Shown here: in pieces, positions 16,701-27,400 of the stretch
Numbering within the stretch: the first letter of the stretch is position 1
Layout: each line of letters begins with the position of its first letter
Assembly: GCF_038051995.1 (NCBI RefSeq)
Contig: NZ_CP150290.1
Span: 5,198,001 to 5,262,000 of the forward strand
Direction of reading: 5' to 3'
DNA length: 64,000 nt
Source of the DNA: Paenibacillus sp. FSL H8-0537
GTDB taxonomy: Bacteria; Bacillota; Bacilli; Paenibacillales; Paenibacillaceae
The notes under the pieces: model-generated
Databases searched by the model: none
What the model was told of the DNA's origin: nothing
What the model saw: only the letters and a program-made list of their open reading frames with translations
Made by a program: the position numbers and the translations under genes

Positions 16701-17762
16701 CGTGTAGTTGGTCATAAAGCCCGTTTTATCTTTCAGGCTTTTCACATTACCTACCGCATCATACGTGTACGTGAGCTGGGTCTTTCCATCCTTCGCAACT
16801 TCCAGCAATCGATTGTTTCCATCATACTGGTAGCTGCTTTGACCGCTGCCATCGTTCATGGAAGCACGGTTCCCGACTTCGTCATACGTATACTGAATCC
16901 GGTCCTCGGTTTCAGCCACCGCTTTTTCAACCAAAAGTCCCCGATTGTCGTAGCTATATCGCGTGTGGTTGCCATTGCGATCCGTCAGCTCTGCCGTTTG
17001 CAGCGCCAGATCATAGCGGTAGGACATCGCTTGATTGTTCGGATTAATGACCTGCGTCACCAAACCAAATGCCCCATAACGATAGCGGGTGACCTTCCCT
17101 CTGCCGTCTGTCATATCTAGCTGGTTGCCGAGTAAATCGTAGCCATACGTAACACTGACGCCGAGCGGATCGGTTACGCTCAGCAAGCGTCCCGCTTGAT
17201 CATACGCATACGTATGGGTAACCCCAAGCGTATTCGTTTCGGAGATTCTCTCTCCTGCTGCATTGTATTGATACTTATTCATTTTATTTTGCAAAGCGGC
17301 TTCTGGCTCTGCCTGAGCAATCAGGCGGTTCGCCAAGTCATAGCTGTATACCGTTCCATAGCGCTGCGCATCCGTTGCTGCTGATGCATAGCCTTTGGCA
17401 TCGATCACTTTAACCAAATTATCTGCTGCATCATACACATTTCGCGTCACGATAAGGTTGTACGGGTCTTTAACCGTCACCAGACGGTTAAGCTTGTCGT
17501 ACGCATAGGTCATGCGATGGCCAGCGGCATTCGCTTCGGCTATTTTGTTGCCTGCCAAGTCATAGCTGAAGGTCGCCTTATGCCCTTCTCCATCGGTTAC
17601 GGCTGCTACACGGTTAAGCTCGTCATAGGCGTACTTCGTCACATAGCCGCGCTCATTTGTTTCTTCCGCTACATTCCCATTTTCATCATACGCAAATCGT
17701 TTGACCGCATCCTGCCCGTTCACCTTGCGGCTCGTCTGCACCAGACGGTTCATTACACTCAT
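13758..17762 (-). CDS. 5'-truncated Rhs copy 2 with Hint domain and distinct toxin tip
   Basis: About 1334 codons from an ATG at 17762; a TTG at 17789 is in frame. Homology to the full-length rhs begins at MNRL.QTSRKVNGQDAV and covers some 770 residues of YD repeats, the SEDTYKGRANEP core end and DPTG. The shared pre-toxin region and a Hint domain (CNCFTAGT to IWVHN) follow. The middle of the Hint domain (EVTATFNHETDEIYKIHVGG) differs from the other copies. The last 105 residues (DTKLKKHAQDIYETSRDLGT, then DAVVLVNRATNEILTFLNK) form a tip resembling BECR-type RNases in its strand pattern; this is inference. There is no signal peptide, so this is an orphan module behind a terminator. Confidence 0.85.
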   Translation of the reverse strand: MSVMNRLVQTSRKVNGQDAVKRFAYDENGNVAEETNERGYVTKYAYDELNRVAAVTDGEGHKATFSYDLAGNKIAEANAAGHRMTYAYDKLNRLVTVKDPYNLIVTRNVYDAADNLVKVIDAKGYASAATDAQRYGTVYSYDLANRLIAQAEPEAALQNKMNKYQYNAAGERISETNTLGVTHTYAYDQAGRLLSVTDPLGVSVTYGYDLLGNQLDMTDGRGKVTRYRYGAFGLVTQVINPNNQAMSYRYDLALQTAELTDRNGNHTRYSYDNRGLLVEKAVAETEDRIQYTYDEVGNRASMNDGSGQSSYQYDGNNRLLEVAKDGKTQLTYTYDAVGNVKSLKDKTGFMTNYTYDKSSRMSTVTAQGKTTSYSYDENGNRTSIAYAGGVKESYTFDRNSQLLKLVNTKADGAVLSEYSYTYDLSGNQLTKTDSYGATNYGYDEVGRIVKAEAPGKTTVFTYDRSGNRESMLETYTSEQPTGYTDPISKTELTYIVKRSEYLYSNANELLQLTEQMKNAAGEEVLEKKVISLFDNNGNEVRQQTSYLRPHSRGMNQVTGANPYGDEQTEEISSLLEKVNNTFDGFNRLTQAINVQGGERSTVEYAYDGDDLRTQKTVRSLADGYAEQVTNYLYDRQYVILETDKADAVSVRYVKGINYIARIDQADKLSYFLFNGHGDVVQTVDEQGTIENQYDYDVFGSPTLTIELYESTIRYSGEFYDAEVGLYYLRARYYDPYVGRFISEDTYKGRANEPLSLNRYTYVLNNPLIYLDPTGMVEVALRDLVKATDAQLSYDSKTGITTVRLVTGISIQLDTKNADKSKEKAKGYSVVNGRIMVDNETYDKWMTQSISKSVSSVTGGPVRTTATVKTFVGDGIIGASVYIEKTYGSQQPQVIRNKVSVLDLSTDKRDSINLLTGKGMTGKDELFVKNLDTQMGSAMSESDAAMALLINRREDSSFNIDDDYYFYYNTRREGALAADMYSSEVMTRGAGALTKQETDSLRKVYMSTYKGATEADFQAYLQTIGNTGGLQQGIEAFFSREALLYADIENHGNIAATANISMEIMESSMPGMGMAISKGKAKFKPGRTNAGGCNCFTAGTKVLTDEGEKNIEDIEVGDKVLSKNEETGEVAYREVTATFNHETDEIYKIHVGGQTIESTFNHPFYVEGKGWTFVKDLKVGDLLVQSDGITLKIDSIELLHKQVTVYNMTVDEFHTYFVSDLGIWVHNTNFCFSANFDTKLKKHAQDIYETSRDLGTPVKKGDKEGMKNFIVSIVEPQNLANSKPFTWNTIESVDAYVKGDAVVLVNRATNEILTFLNKKGGRLSSKLQSELDLIK

Positions 17763-17837
17763 TGAAGATCCAAAAAAACATCTATGCAACTCTAGTGATT
17801 TGTAACACTAATTACTTATGGTGCGGTATAAGCTAAA

Positions 17838-17872
17838 CAAGCCGATTCCGGTTAGGTACCGAAGTCAGCTTG
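17838..17872 (-). terminator. Hairpin terminator, seam copy 3
   Basis: Minus strand CAAGCTGACTTCGGT pairs with ACCGGAATCGGCTTG around a four-base loop, followed by TTTAG. The U tract is short, so readthrough into Rhs copy 2 is possible. It closes the main rhs operon. Confidence 0.65.
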
Positions 17873-17951
17873 TTGGCTAGATGTATTATCAATACCCACT
17901 AAATGGGGAATTGAAAACTAATAAATGAAAGATTCCTACTTATTTTATTTG

Positions 17952-18401
17952 CTAGCTGTTATATGACTCCCATCGATTTTCACCTACAAGATTTAGAATA
18001 TTGCAAAATTCATAAACTTCTATCATTCTTTTTGTTATCAGATATCCGTCTTCCTCAATTTCTTCTGGGGTTAAATCAGTCTCCTTTAATGACCAATAAA
18101 TTATGGTATCAATATGAATTTCCAAATCTGTTATAAGTATACTCCTAATCTCATCCCACATCGTTTCTTCTTCCTTACATACTTGAAGTTCATCATCATA
18201 TGAAGCCACAATAATAGCCATAAGAGCATATTTTTCATCTATATTCCAATTAAATGACTTATAGCTTTGAATAAATTCTTGAAGCTTAGTATGATCTGCA
18301 ACTATATATTCCCAATCAATGTGATGAGTATCAGATAAATCAAATTTTTCAATAAGTTTAAGTCTTGCTTCAGGAGTGACTCCTATCGGATATTTATTCA
18401 T
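17952..18401 (-). CDS. Immunity protein of the full-length Rhs
   Basis: 149 residues from an ATG at 18401, four bases after the rhs stop, with AAAGGTGATTAA as ribosome site inside the rhs end. The protein is helical and acidic (ARLKLIEKFDLSDTHHIDWE, LITKRMIEVYEFCNILNLVG) and cytoplasmic. Its position as the next gene after the toxin tip marks it as the antidote. A frameshifted paralogue with a remnant of the same tip lies at 7208-7795, which supports that toxin tip and antidote travel together. No named family is recognised. Confidence 0.85.
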   Translation of the reverse strand: MNKYPIGVTPEARLKLIEKFDLSDTHHIDWEYIVADHTKLQEFIQSYKSFNWNIDEKYALMAIIVASYDDELQVCKEEETMWDEIRSILITDLEIHIDTIIYWSLKETDLTPEEIEEDGYLITKRMIEVYEFCNILNLVGENRWESYNS

Positions 18402-18405
18402 TTAA

Positions 18406-21400
18406 TCACCTTTCTGGTACTGTAGAATAATTACTATTGTAAGGATATGCACTGGCTATACTATTGTCATCTTTAACAACAATAATTGCTCTATCTGCAA
18501 CAACCCTTTCTCCTGTTTTCAAGAATGAGCTCCCCCCAACATTACTCGGTAATTCTACATCATATACTCCAGGTCCTTTTTTCGCGACTTCTGATATTAG
18601 CTTCGCTGCATCTTTTTGATTATTCCATCTTCCAATCTGAACCTTATCTTTAGCAGCCCTAGATTTTAATGCATCATCAGACATATGTGAGCCGTGTTTT
18701 GAGTAAGCATGTCTATAGGTAGGTAAACTATTAGGTTTATCCCAATTCCATTTTGAATATGAGTCAGGGAGTTTAATATTCCCCGTCCCCCCAGGTGTAC
18801 AACCATTCGTGTTTGTATTATGCACCCATATGCCGAGATCACTAACAAAGTAGGTATGGAAATCTTCTACTTCAAAATTATATACGGTTACCTCTTCCTT
18901 CAAACTAACAATCTCGATGTTATCAATTGTTAAAAGGTCCCCGCTACTATTCTGAAGTTGTTCTCCTGCTTCTAGATCTTCTGCAAGCACCCAGCCTTTA
19001 CCTACTATCCAAAATGGATGATTAAATGTTGTCTCGATGATTTGCCCATCTATAGAAAGTTTATAAATCACGTCTCGTTCATTACGGAACAGATTTAAAA
19101 CTTCCTTATACGTAATCTCTCCTGTCTCATCATTCTTTGAAAGAACCCTATCTCCGACTTCGATGTTTTCAATTGGCTTCTCTCCCTCGTCTGTCAACAC
19201 CTTTGTTCCTGCTGTAAAGCAATTGCAGCCAGCTACAATAGACCTCCCCGGCTTGAATTTTGCTCTCCCTTTAGATATCCCTAATCCCATTCCCGGCATA
19301 CTGGATTCCATAATTTCCATGGACATAACTGCGGACGCTGCTATAATTCCATGGTTTTCTATATCTGCGTACATTAACGCTTCCCTTGAGAAAAATGCCT
19401 CTATACCTTGCTTCAAGCCTTCTGTATTGTCTATTGTCTGCAAATAGGCCTGAAAATCTGCTTCTGTCGCTCCCTTATAAGTACTCATAAATACTTTTCT
19501 TAAATCATTTGTTTCTTGCTTCGATAAAGCTCCAGCTCCTCTTATCATGACTTCACCGGAATACATATCTGCCGCTAGTGCGCCTTCTCTTTTTGTGCCG
19601 TAGTAGGAATAATATTGATCATCACTCAACGTATAATGATCGTATATAAACTTGTTAAATGAACTATTTTCCCTCCGATTGATCAATAAAGCCAATGCTG
19701 CATTAGCTTCACTCATCACTGCTCCCAATTCGGCATATAAATTTTTGACAAAGAGCTCATCTTTTCCAGTCATTCCTTTGCCCGTCAATAAATTTATACT
19801 ATCTTTCTTATCTGTAGATAAATCTAGTACAGACACTTTGTTTCTTATTACTTGTGGTTTTTGACTTCCATATGTTTTCGTAATATAGACAGACGCTCCG
19901 ATTATTCCGTCTCCCACGAATGTTTTAACCGTAGCTGTGGTCGTTACTGGTCCGCCCGTTACAGAACTTACACTTTTCGTTGTGGTTTGTGTCATCCATT
20001 TATCGTATTGCTCATTATCAATGATAATTCTTCCATCTATCACGGAATATCCCTTGGCTATCTGATCGTCTTTGTTCTTCGTTTCTAATTGAATAGAGAT
20101 ACCTGTTGTCAATCTAACTGTCGTTATCCCTGTTTTGGAATCATAGGATATCTTCGTATCCGTCGCCTTCGCTATATCCCGTAAAGATACTGTTATCATT
20201 CCTGTTGGATCTAAATAAATCAACGGATTATTCAGCACATACGTATACCGATTCAGCGACAACGGCTCATTAGCTCGCCCTTTATACGTATCCTCAGATA
20301 TAAATCGCCCCACATACGGATCATAATAACGCGTCCGCAGGTAATACAAGCCTACTTCCGCATCGTAAAATTCTCCCGAGTAGCGAATCGTGCTTTCATA
20401 CAGCTCAATCGTCAGCGTTGGGCTACCGAATACATCGTAGTCATACTGATTCTCGATCGTTCCCTGCTCATCCACCGTCTGAACAACGTCCCCATGGCCG
20501 TTGAACAGGAAATACGACAGCTTGTCCGCCTGGTCGATTCGGGCGATATAGTTTATGCCCTTCACATAACGCACACTGACCGCGTCTGCTTTATCCGTCT
20601 CCAAAATCACGTATTGACGGTCATACAAGTAGTTCGTCACCTGCTCCGCGTAGCCGTCTGCCGAGCTGCGAACCGTTTTCTGTGTCCGAAGATCGTCTCC
20701 GTCATACGCGTATTCAACCGTCGAGCGTTCCCCGCCCTGCACATTGATCGCTTGCGTCAGACGGTTGAAGCCGTCAAAGGTGTTGTTCACCTTCTCCAGC
20801 AAGCTGCTTATTTCTTCGGTCTGCTCATCCCCGTAAGGATTCGCTCCCGTTACCTGGTTCATCCCTCGGCTATGCGGACGCAAATAGCTGGTTTGCTGAC
20901 GCACTTCATTCCCGTTGTTGTCGAATAGGGAAATGACCTTCTTCTCCAGCATCTCTTCGCCCGCTGCATCCTTCATCTGCTCTGTCAGCTGAAGCAGCTC
21001 GTTCGCATTCGAATACATATATTCGCTGCGCTTCACGATATATGTCAGCTCCGCTTTACTGATCGGATCGGTATAGCCTGTCGGCTGCTCCGACGTATAC
21101 GTCTCCAGCATCGACTCCCGATTGCCACTACGGTCATACGTGAAGACCGTCGTTTTGCCCGGGGCTTCCGCTTTTACGATACGGCCGACTTCATCATACC
21201 CGTAATTCGTCGCTCCGTAGCTGTCCGTTTTTGTCAGCTGATTGCCCGACAAGTCATACGTATAGCTGTATTCAGATAATACAGCACCGTCCGCCTTCGT
21301 ATTAACCAACTTCAGCAGCTGGCTATTGCGGTCGAAGGTGTAACTTTCCTTCACGCCACCCGCATAAGCGATGGATGTACGGTTCCCGTTCTCATCATAG

Positions 21401-24400
21401 CTATAGGATGTCGTCTTCCCTTGCGCCGTTACCGTACTCATTCGGCTCGATTTATCATACGTATAGCTGGTCATAAAGCCCGTTTTATCCTTCAGGCTCT
21501 TCACATTGCCTACCACATCATACGTATACGTGAGCTGGACTTTCCCATCCTTGGCGACTTCCAGCAAACGATTGTTTCCATCATGCACGTAGCTGCTTTG
21601 GCCGCTGCCATCAGTCATGGAAGCACGATTCTCGGCTTCATCATACGTATACTGAATCCGATCCTCAGTTTCAGCCACCGCTTTTTCGACCAGCAGTCCT
21701 CGATTGTCATAGCTATACCGTGTGTGGTTGCCATTGCGATCCGTCAGCTCTGCCGTTTGCAGCGCCAGATCGTAGCGGTAGGACATCGCTTGATTGTTCG
21801 AATTGATGACCTGCGTCACCAGACCAAATGCCCCATAGCGATAGCGGGTGACTTTCCCTCTGCCATCCGTCATATCTAGCTGGTTGCCGAGTAAATCGTA
21901 ACCATAGGTCACGCTGACGCCAAGCGGATCGGTTACGCTCAGCAAGCGTCCCGCTTGATCATAGGCATACGTATGGGTAGCCCCAAGCGCATTCGTTTCA
22001 GAGATTCGATCTCCTGCTGCATTGTATTGATACTTGTTGAATTTATTTTGCAATGCAGCTTCTGGCTCTGCCTGGGTAATTAGGCGATTCGCCAGATCAT
22101 AGCTGTACACCGTTCCATAGCGCTGTGCATCCGTCGCTGCCGATGCATAGCCTTTCGCATCCATGACTTTAATGAGATTGTCTGCTGCATCATAAACATT
22201 ACGAGTCACAATGATGTTGTACGGGTCTTTAACCGTCACCAGACGATTGAGCTTATCGTATGCATAGGTCATACGGTTCCCATTTGCATTCGCTTCGGCA
22301 ATTTTGTTGCCCGCCAAGTCATAGCTGAAGGTCGCCTTATGCCCTTCTCCATCTGTAACGGCCGCTACGCGGTTAAGCTCATCATAGGCGTATTTCGTCA
22401 CATAACCGCGCTCATTGGTTTCTTCCGCAACATTCCCATTTTCATCATACGTAAAAAGTTTGACCGCATCCTGTCCATTTACCTTGCGGCTCGTTTGAGC
22501 AAGGCGATTCATCGCATCATACGTATGGGTCGTCGTGTATTGGCTTCTGCCCGCTGTATCTGTTGCAGCATACATAAAGGCTCTCGGATCAATTTCCTTG
22601 ACCACATTGCCGAGCACATCATACACGTACCCTGTTATGATCTGCAGCTTACCCGGATTTTCCTGATCTTGCAGAAGCTCCGTATGAGCCGAGCTATCTA
22701 AATAAATATGCTCCGCATCCACCAGCTTCACGCTTTGCATCACTCTGTCCTGACTGTCGTACACAAAACGCTCCACATCATAAATCGATGTATCACGAAG
22801 CGTTGCCGTTTCCGTCACATTGCCGTTCTTATCGTATTCATGAATCGTCAATGCGCCGCTATTGTCCGATTCGCTTTTCAATAAATTATTCAGGTAATAG
22901 GCATAGGTTGTCTCGCGTAAAAAGGCTTCATCCTTCGAGCTGCTGAGGCTCTCTTTAATGAGATTGCCAGCCGCATCGTAAGCATAGCTTTCTACTGCGT
23001 ACACGAGATTGCCGCTGCTGTCTTGCTCCAACGGCGATTTCGTTTCAATCAGCTTCTTGTTGGCATCGTAGGCATATAGCGAAATGCTGCCGCGCTTATC
23101 TTTAAGCGATACGAGATTGCCAGCAAGATCATATTTAGACTCCGTGCGCTGAAGCAGCGCATCCGTCACCAGCTTCACTTGCCCAAAGGCATTATACGCT
23201 GTCGTCGTCTTATTGCCGAGCTGATTTGTCTCCGCAGTTACACGTCCCAGCTTGTCATATTCATAAGACGTCTCTCCGCCATCAGCATAGGTGATTGAGC
23301 GAACTAGACGATCAGGATAATAAGCATATTCCGTAATCATGCCACGAGCATCTGTTGATTTCGTCACATTTCCAAGCACATTGTAAACAAATATACTAGA
23401 ATGCTGCAGCGCATCCGTCTGCTTAATTAATTGACCAAGGCCATCATAAACGTAGCTCATGCCCATAGAAGCTTCTATATCTCCGGTATACTGCAAGCCA
23501 TCTACCGTTTTGATTATTCGACCGTTCACATCGTAGGCGATGTATTCCATCCCTTTGCCTTCTGGCGAGGTCGTAGTAGTAAGGCGATTCATCGCATCAT
23601 ACGTATACGATAATCCCTTTATGGACTTGACTGTGCCATCACGATCCAGAGAAGCCGTATACTGATTCGGCAAAATCTCTTTGATTACATTGCCGTTAGC
23701 GTCATAAATATAACGGGTAACGGCTTCCGTTCCATCCGCTGCCAGTTGTTTTGTACGAATGACGCGATCCAGCTCATCATAGTCATAGCGAGTAAGCAGA
23801 CCTAGCGGATTTTTTTCTTCAACTAAATTGCCTTTCTCATCATAGGTATAGGTGGTTGCTGCTCCAAGCGGATCGATTTGCTTAACGATGCGGTTATCCA
23901 AGTCGTAAGCCAGCTTGGTTACATAACCTTTCGGATCCGTCTGGCTCACGACATTGCCGGATTTATCATAGTCATAAACCGTTGTCGCCAGCACACGATC
24001 GTAGTAGGTATCATCTACCCCGGCATCCGCAAGCTCAGCCTGCACAAGCTCATCCATTTTCACCAATAACGACTCCGAAAGCTTACGGGATTGAACATCA
24101 TACGCATAACGCGTGATGTCATAGTCGCCGCTCGCTACCTTCGTCCGCTTCAGCGTAATATTGCCAGCCTCGTCATATTGCTGCAGCGTTTCTCGGCCAT
24201 TTGGTCCGCTAACGCTAAGCACACGCCCAGCTTTATCGTAGCTATTCGTGATTTTATCGCCAGCAGATGTCTTGGTTCCTTCTGCGCCTGACTTCGGCTG
24301 TTTATAGCTGAAGGTTTCACTGCTGAGCAGGCGATTCGCTTCATCATACTGATACTCCGTCAGCTTATACTGAGTTGAGGTCGAATTAGACGAGATGTAA

Positions 24401-27400
24401 GCTTGCTCAGCAATCAGATTGCTGCTGGAATCATAGCGATAATAAGAGGCTTGCCCCGCCTGATCCACCTTCTCGATTAATTCACCTTTAGCGGAATACG
24501 ACATGCGTTCCACGGTTCCATCCGGATGCTCCATCCGGTAAGGCTTCTCAAACACATTGTTCCTTACGGTCGTTACATTGCCGTTCTGATCCTTCTTGCT
24601 AACCAGCGTCTTGCCCGTAAGGTCATAGTTATAGCTTTCCTTGCTGCCATCCGGATAAGCCTTCTCCTTCAACAGCCCATTTAAATAATAGCTGTACGAC
24701 GTTTTGCGTCCCAAGGCATCCGTTTCCGAAATGACATTTCCCAAAGCATCATACACATATTGGTTGGTGTAATGAGCTGTGCCTTTGCTATCATTGTCCG
24801 CGCCAGTCTGCGCAGAAATGACAGCAATGACTCTATCATTGGCATCATATTGATAGGCCGTTCCATTCGATTTCGATGGATTTGCGGCTGTATAGCCTTC
24901 GCCTTTCCCTTCCTTATTGACGTTGCCACGCTCATCATATTGCTTGAACATCACGACCTCTTTGACTTTTCCGTCAAAGGAGCTGGCGGTTGTCATGCGG
25001 TTCAGCGCATCATATTCATAAAGCGTTCCTGGCGCATCTTCGAGAGCCAAGGCAGAATATCTGCCGTCGCTTTCTTTAATGACCTTGCCATTTGCATCAT
25101 AAGCATACCGGCTTCGATTGCCGAGAGCATCGCTCTTCGTTGCCATACGGCCAAGCCCATCATAAGTTATCGTTTGCGTAAGGTCGGTTCCTTGCACCGT
25201 TAGTGTTTCTGTTAAAAGCTGGCCAAGCTTGTCATAGCGATACACGGTACGTTTTCCATTGGCCTTGCCGCCGAAAGGCTCCGCCTTCTCGATGACCTGA
25301 TTGCGGTAATTATATGTAAACAATATCGTATCGTAGCCGTCTCCATTAAATACCTGCTGCTTAATAACATTGCCCGCAAGATCCCGGTCATACAGCATGC
25401 GGTAGCTTCCATGCTCTTCCGTCTTACTGCCATTTTTCTCTTTAAAAGTGCCTTCTTCCTTCGTCACCTGACCCGCAAAATTATAGGTGAACAGCTGCTG
25501 CTTAAAGCTGGTTTCAGCTGCATCCGTATAATACGTCCCGGTGAGCTTATTGCCGTTAAGATCATAGGCATACCGAACATGCGCCGTTCTCGAACCATCA
25601 AGCTTGGCGTATTCATCCGTCACCCGGTTCATCGCATCGTAGGTATAGCTTACATCGCTAGCTACGACACCCGCCGTTCCTATTAATTTGCCCATTCTTG
25701 TTCGAATCGGATTTCCCGCTGAATCATAGTTGTGACGAGTATACGTATAGTCCGCCTCACCCTTGGTATAAATACGCTGCTCCGCTACGCGTCCAAGAGC
25801 ATCATAAATAACCTCCGTAACCTTTTTCCCCGGATCTTGCTGGAGCTTTAATTGATCAAGCGCATTGTAGGCGTATGAAGTCTCATTGCCTAATGCATCC
25901 TTCTTCTCTATTAACCGCCCCATGTTGTCATAGCTGTACGCTGTCAAACCGTTTTTGCCATCGGTTTCACGCAGCAAATTGCCCATAAAATCATATTCAT
26001 AGCTTGTGGTATACACCTGCTTATGATCTGGCGTCGTCTCTACCTTAACTGGACGATTTAATAGATCATAATAGAACGTAGTGGAATAACCCTCTTCATT
26101 CGTCAAAACAACGACAAGCGGGGTATCGCTATTGCCTGTGTACTTATATTGAAGCGTCAACTCCCCTTTATTGACCTTATCCTGTTCATAAGAGGAACGT
26201 TTAGTCAGGAGGTAATTGCTATCATACTCCAGGCGGAAGCTATGGCCGTTCGCATCAACTTCCTTCGTTTTCAGTCCAAGAGCATCGTACTCATAAGCTT
26301 GTAAAACATGCCACTTTCCGCTGTCCTCCACAGCCGCTTTAAGCAAATTACCCATGATGTCATATTCATATTGGAATCGATTTTTATTCGGATCGGTATA
26401 TTGAATGCTTAAATTGGCGTAAGGGTTTTCGATATAACTGTACCCTTTTACACCCTTATCCGGCTCGGTCGTTTGCGTAACCCGTCCCAGCTTGTCATAG
26501 GTATAGCTTGTTTGCTCCTTATTAGGATTAACATCAAGCTTGCGGTTGCCCGTATTAAAGTCATACGCATACGATTTGGCTGCAACCTCGCCATCCGCGC
26601 TGCCAGACTGCTTGGTCACATAGGCACCCAACATGTCTATGCCGTTCGCATCCACACCATATTCAAACTGGGTGACGAAGCTTTGTCCACCAGCGCTTGA
26701 GGCCTGGCGCGTCATATTGCCGTAAGCGTCGTATTGATAGTCCGTCACAGTCCAGCTATCCTCTGACTGGGCATTCATCTTCGTTTCCCTTGTCACGTTT
26801 CCTTTCGAGTCGATGGCATACAGAATTTGGCTTACGGAATTTTTATCCTTCTTCCATGTCTTTGATGCCAAAACATGAAACTTGTCATAGGCATATGCAT
26901 AAACAACCAAATGATCATTGTTTACGGGATAGCCCTGACTATCTCGCTCTGCTTCCGGCCCCGTATAATTCGTTAGGTTGCCATATTCATCGTATCGATA
27001 GTTTTCGATGCGCTTTACAGGCGTTTCATTCGATTGACCATTCGTTGTCTGGTAAATCAGCGTTTCCTGCTTTTTCACCAGCTTCAGCTCGTCGCGCTCG
27101 CTCGATACGACCTCCTTATGATCCTTCCCGGTATTTTCGGTCAAAATCAGCTGATGCAAGCCATCAAAGGTATATTTCATTTTATTGCCGATTGCATCGG
27201 TCGTTTCCGTGTAATAGCGAAACTTATCCTTCAAATACGTATGGTCATTTGGGTTATAGTTATCGGTTTTGTAGCCGTCAGCCTCGTTCGTATAGCTGTA
27301 TACGGTTTTATTTTTTACCTCGGTGGTAAAACGATCCTCAAACTTGGCTTTGGATGCATCGTAATCCTTCTTGATCAGCTCGCGCTTCTCAAAAATTTTA

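Larger units (their letters stand above)
12108..22515 (-). repeat. Three long direct repeats of the rhs shell
   Basis: The same rhs coding DNA occurs at about 20195-22515 (full-length gene), 15436-17755 (copy 2) and 12108-12975 (copy 3), with very high identity seen by eye in both DNA and protein. Copies 1 and 2 also share the pre-toxin segment down to the Hint domain. Such repeats can recombine and swap or delete toxin tips. They also make the region prone to misassembly. Confidence 0.85.
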
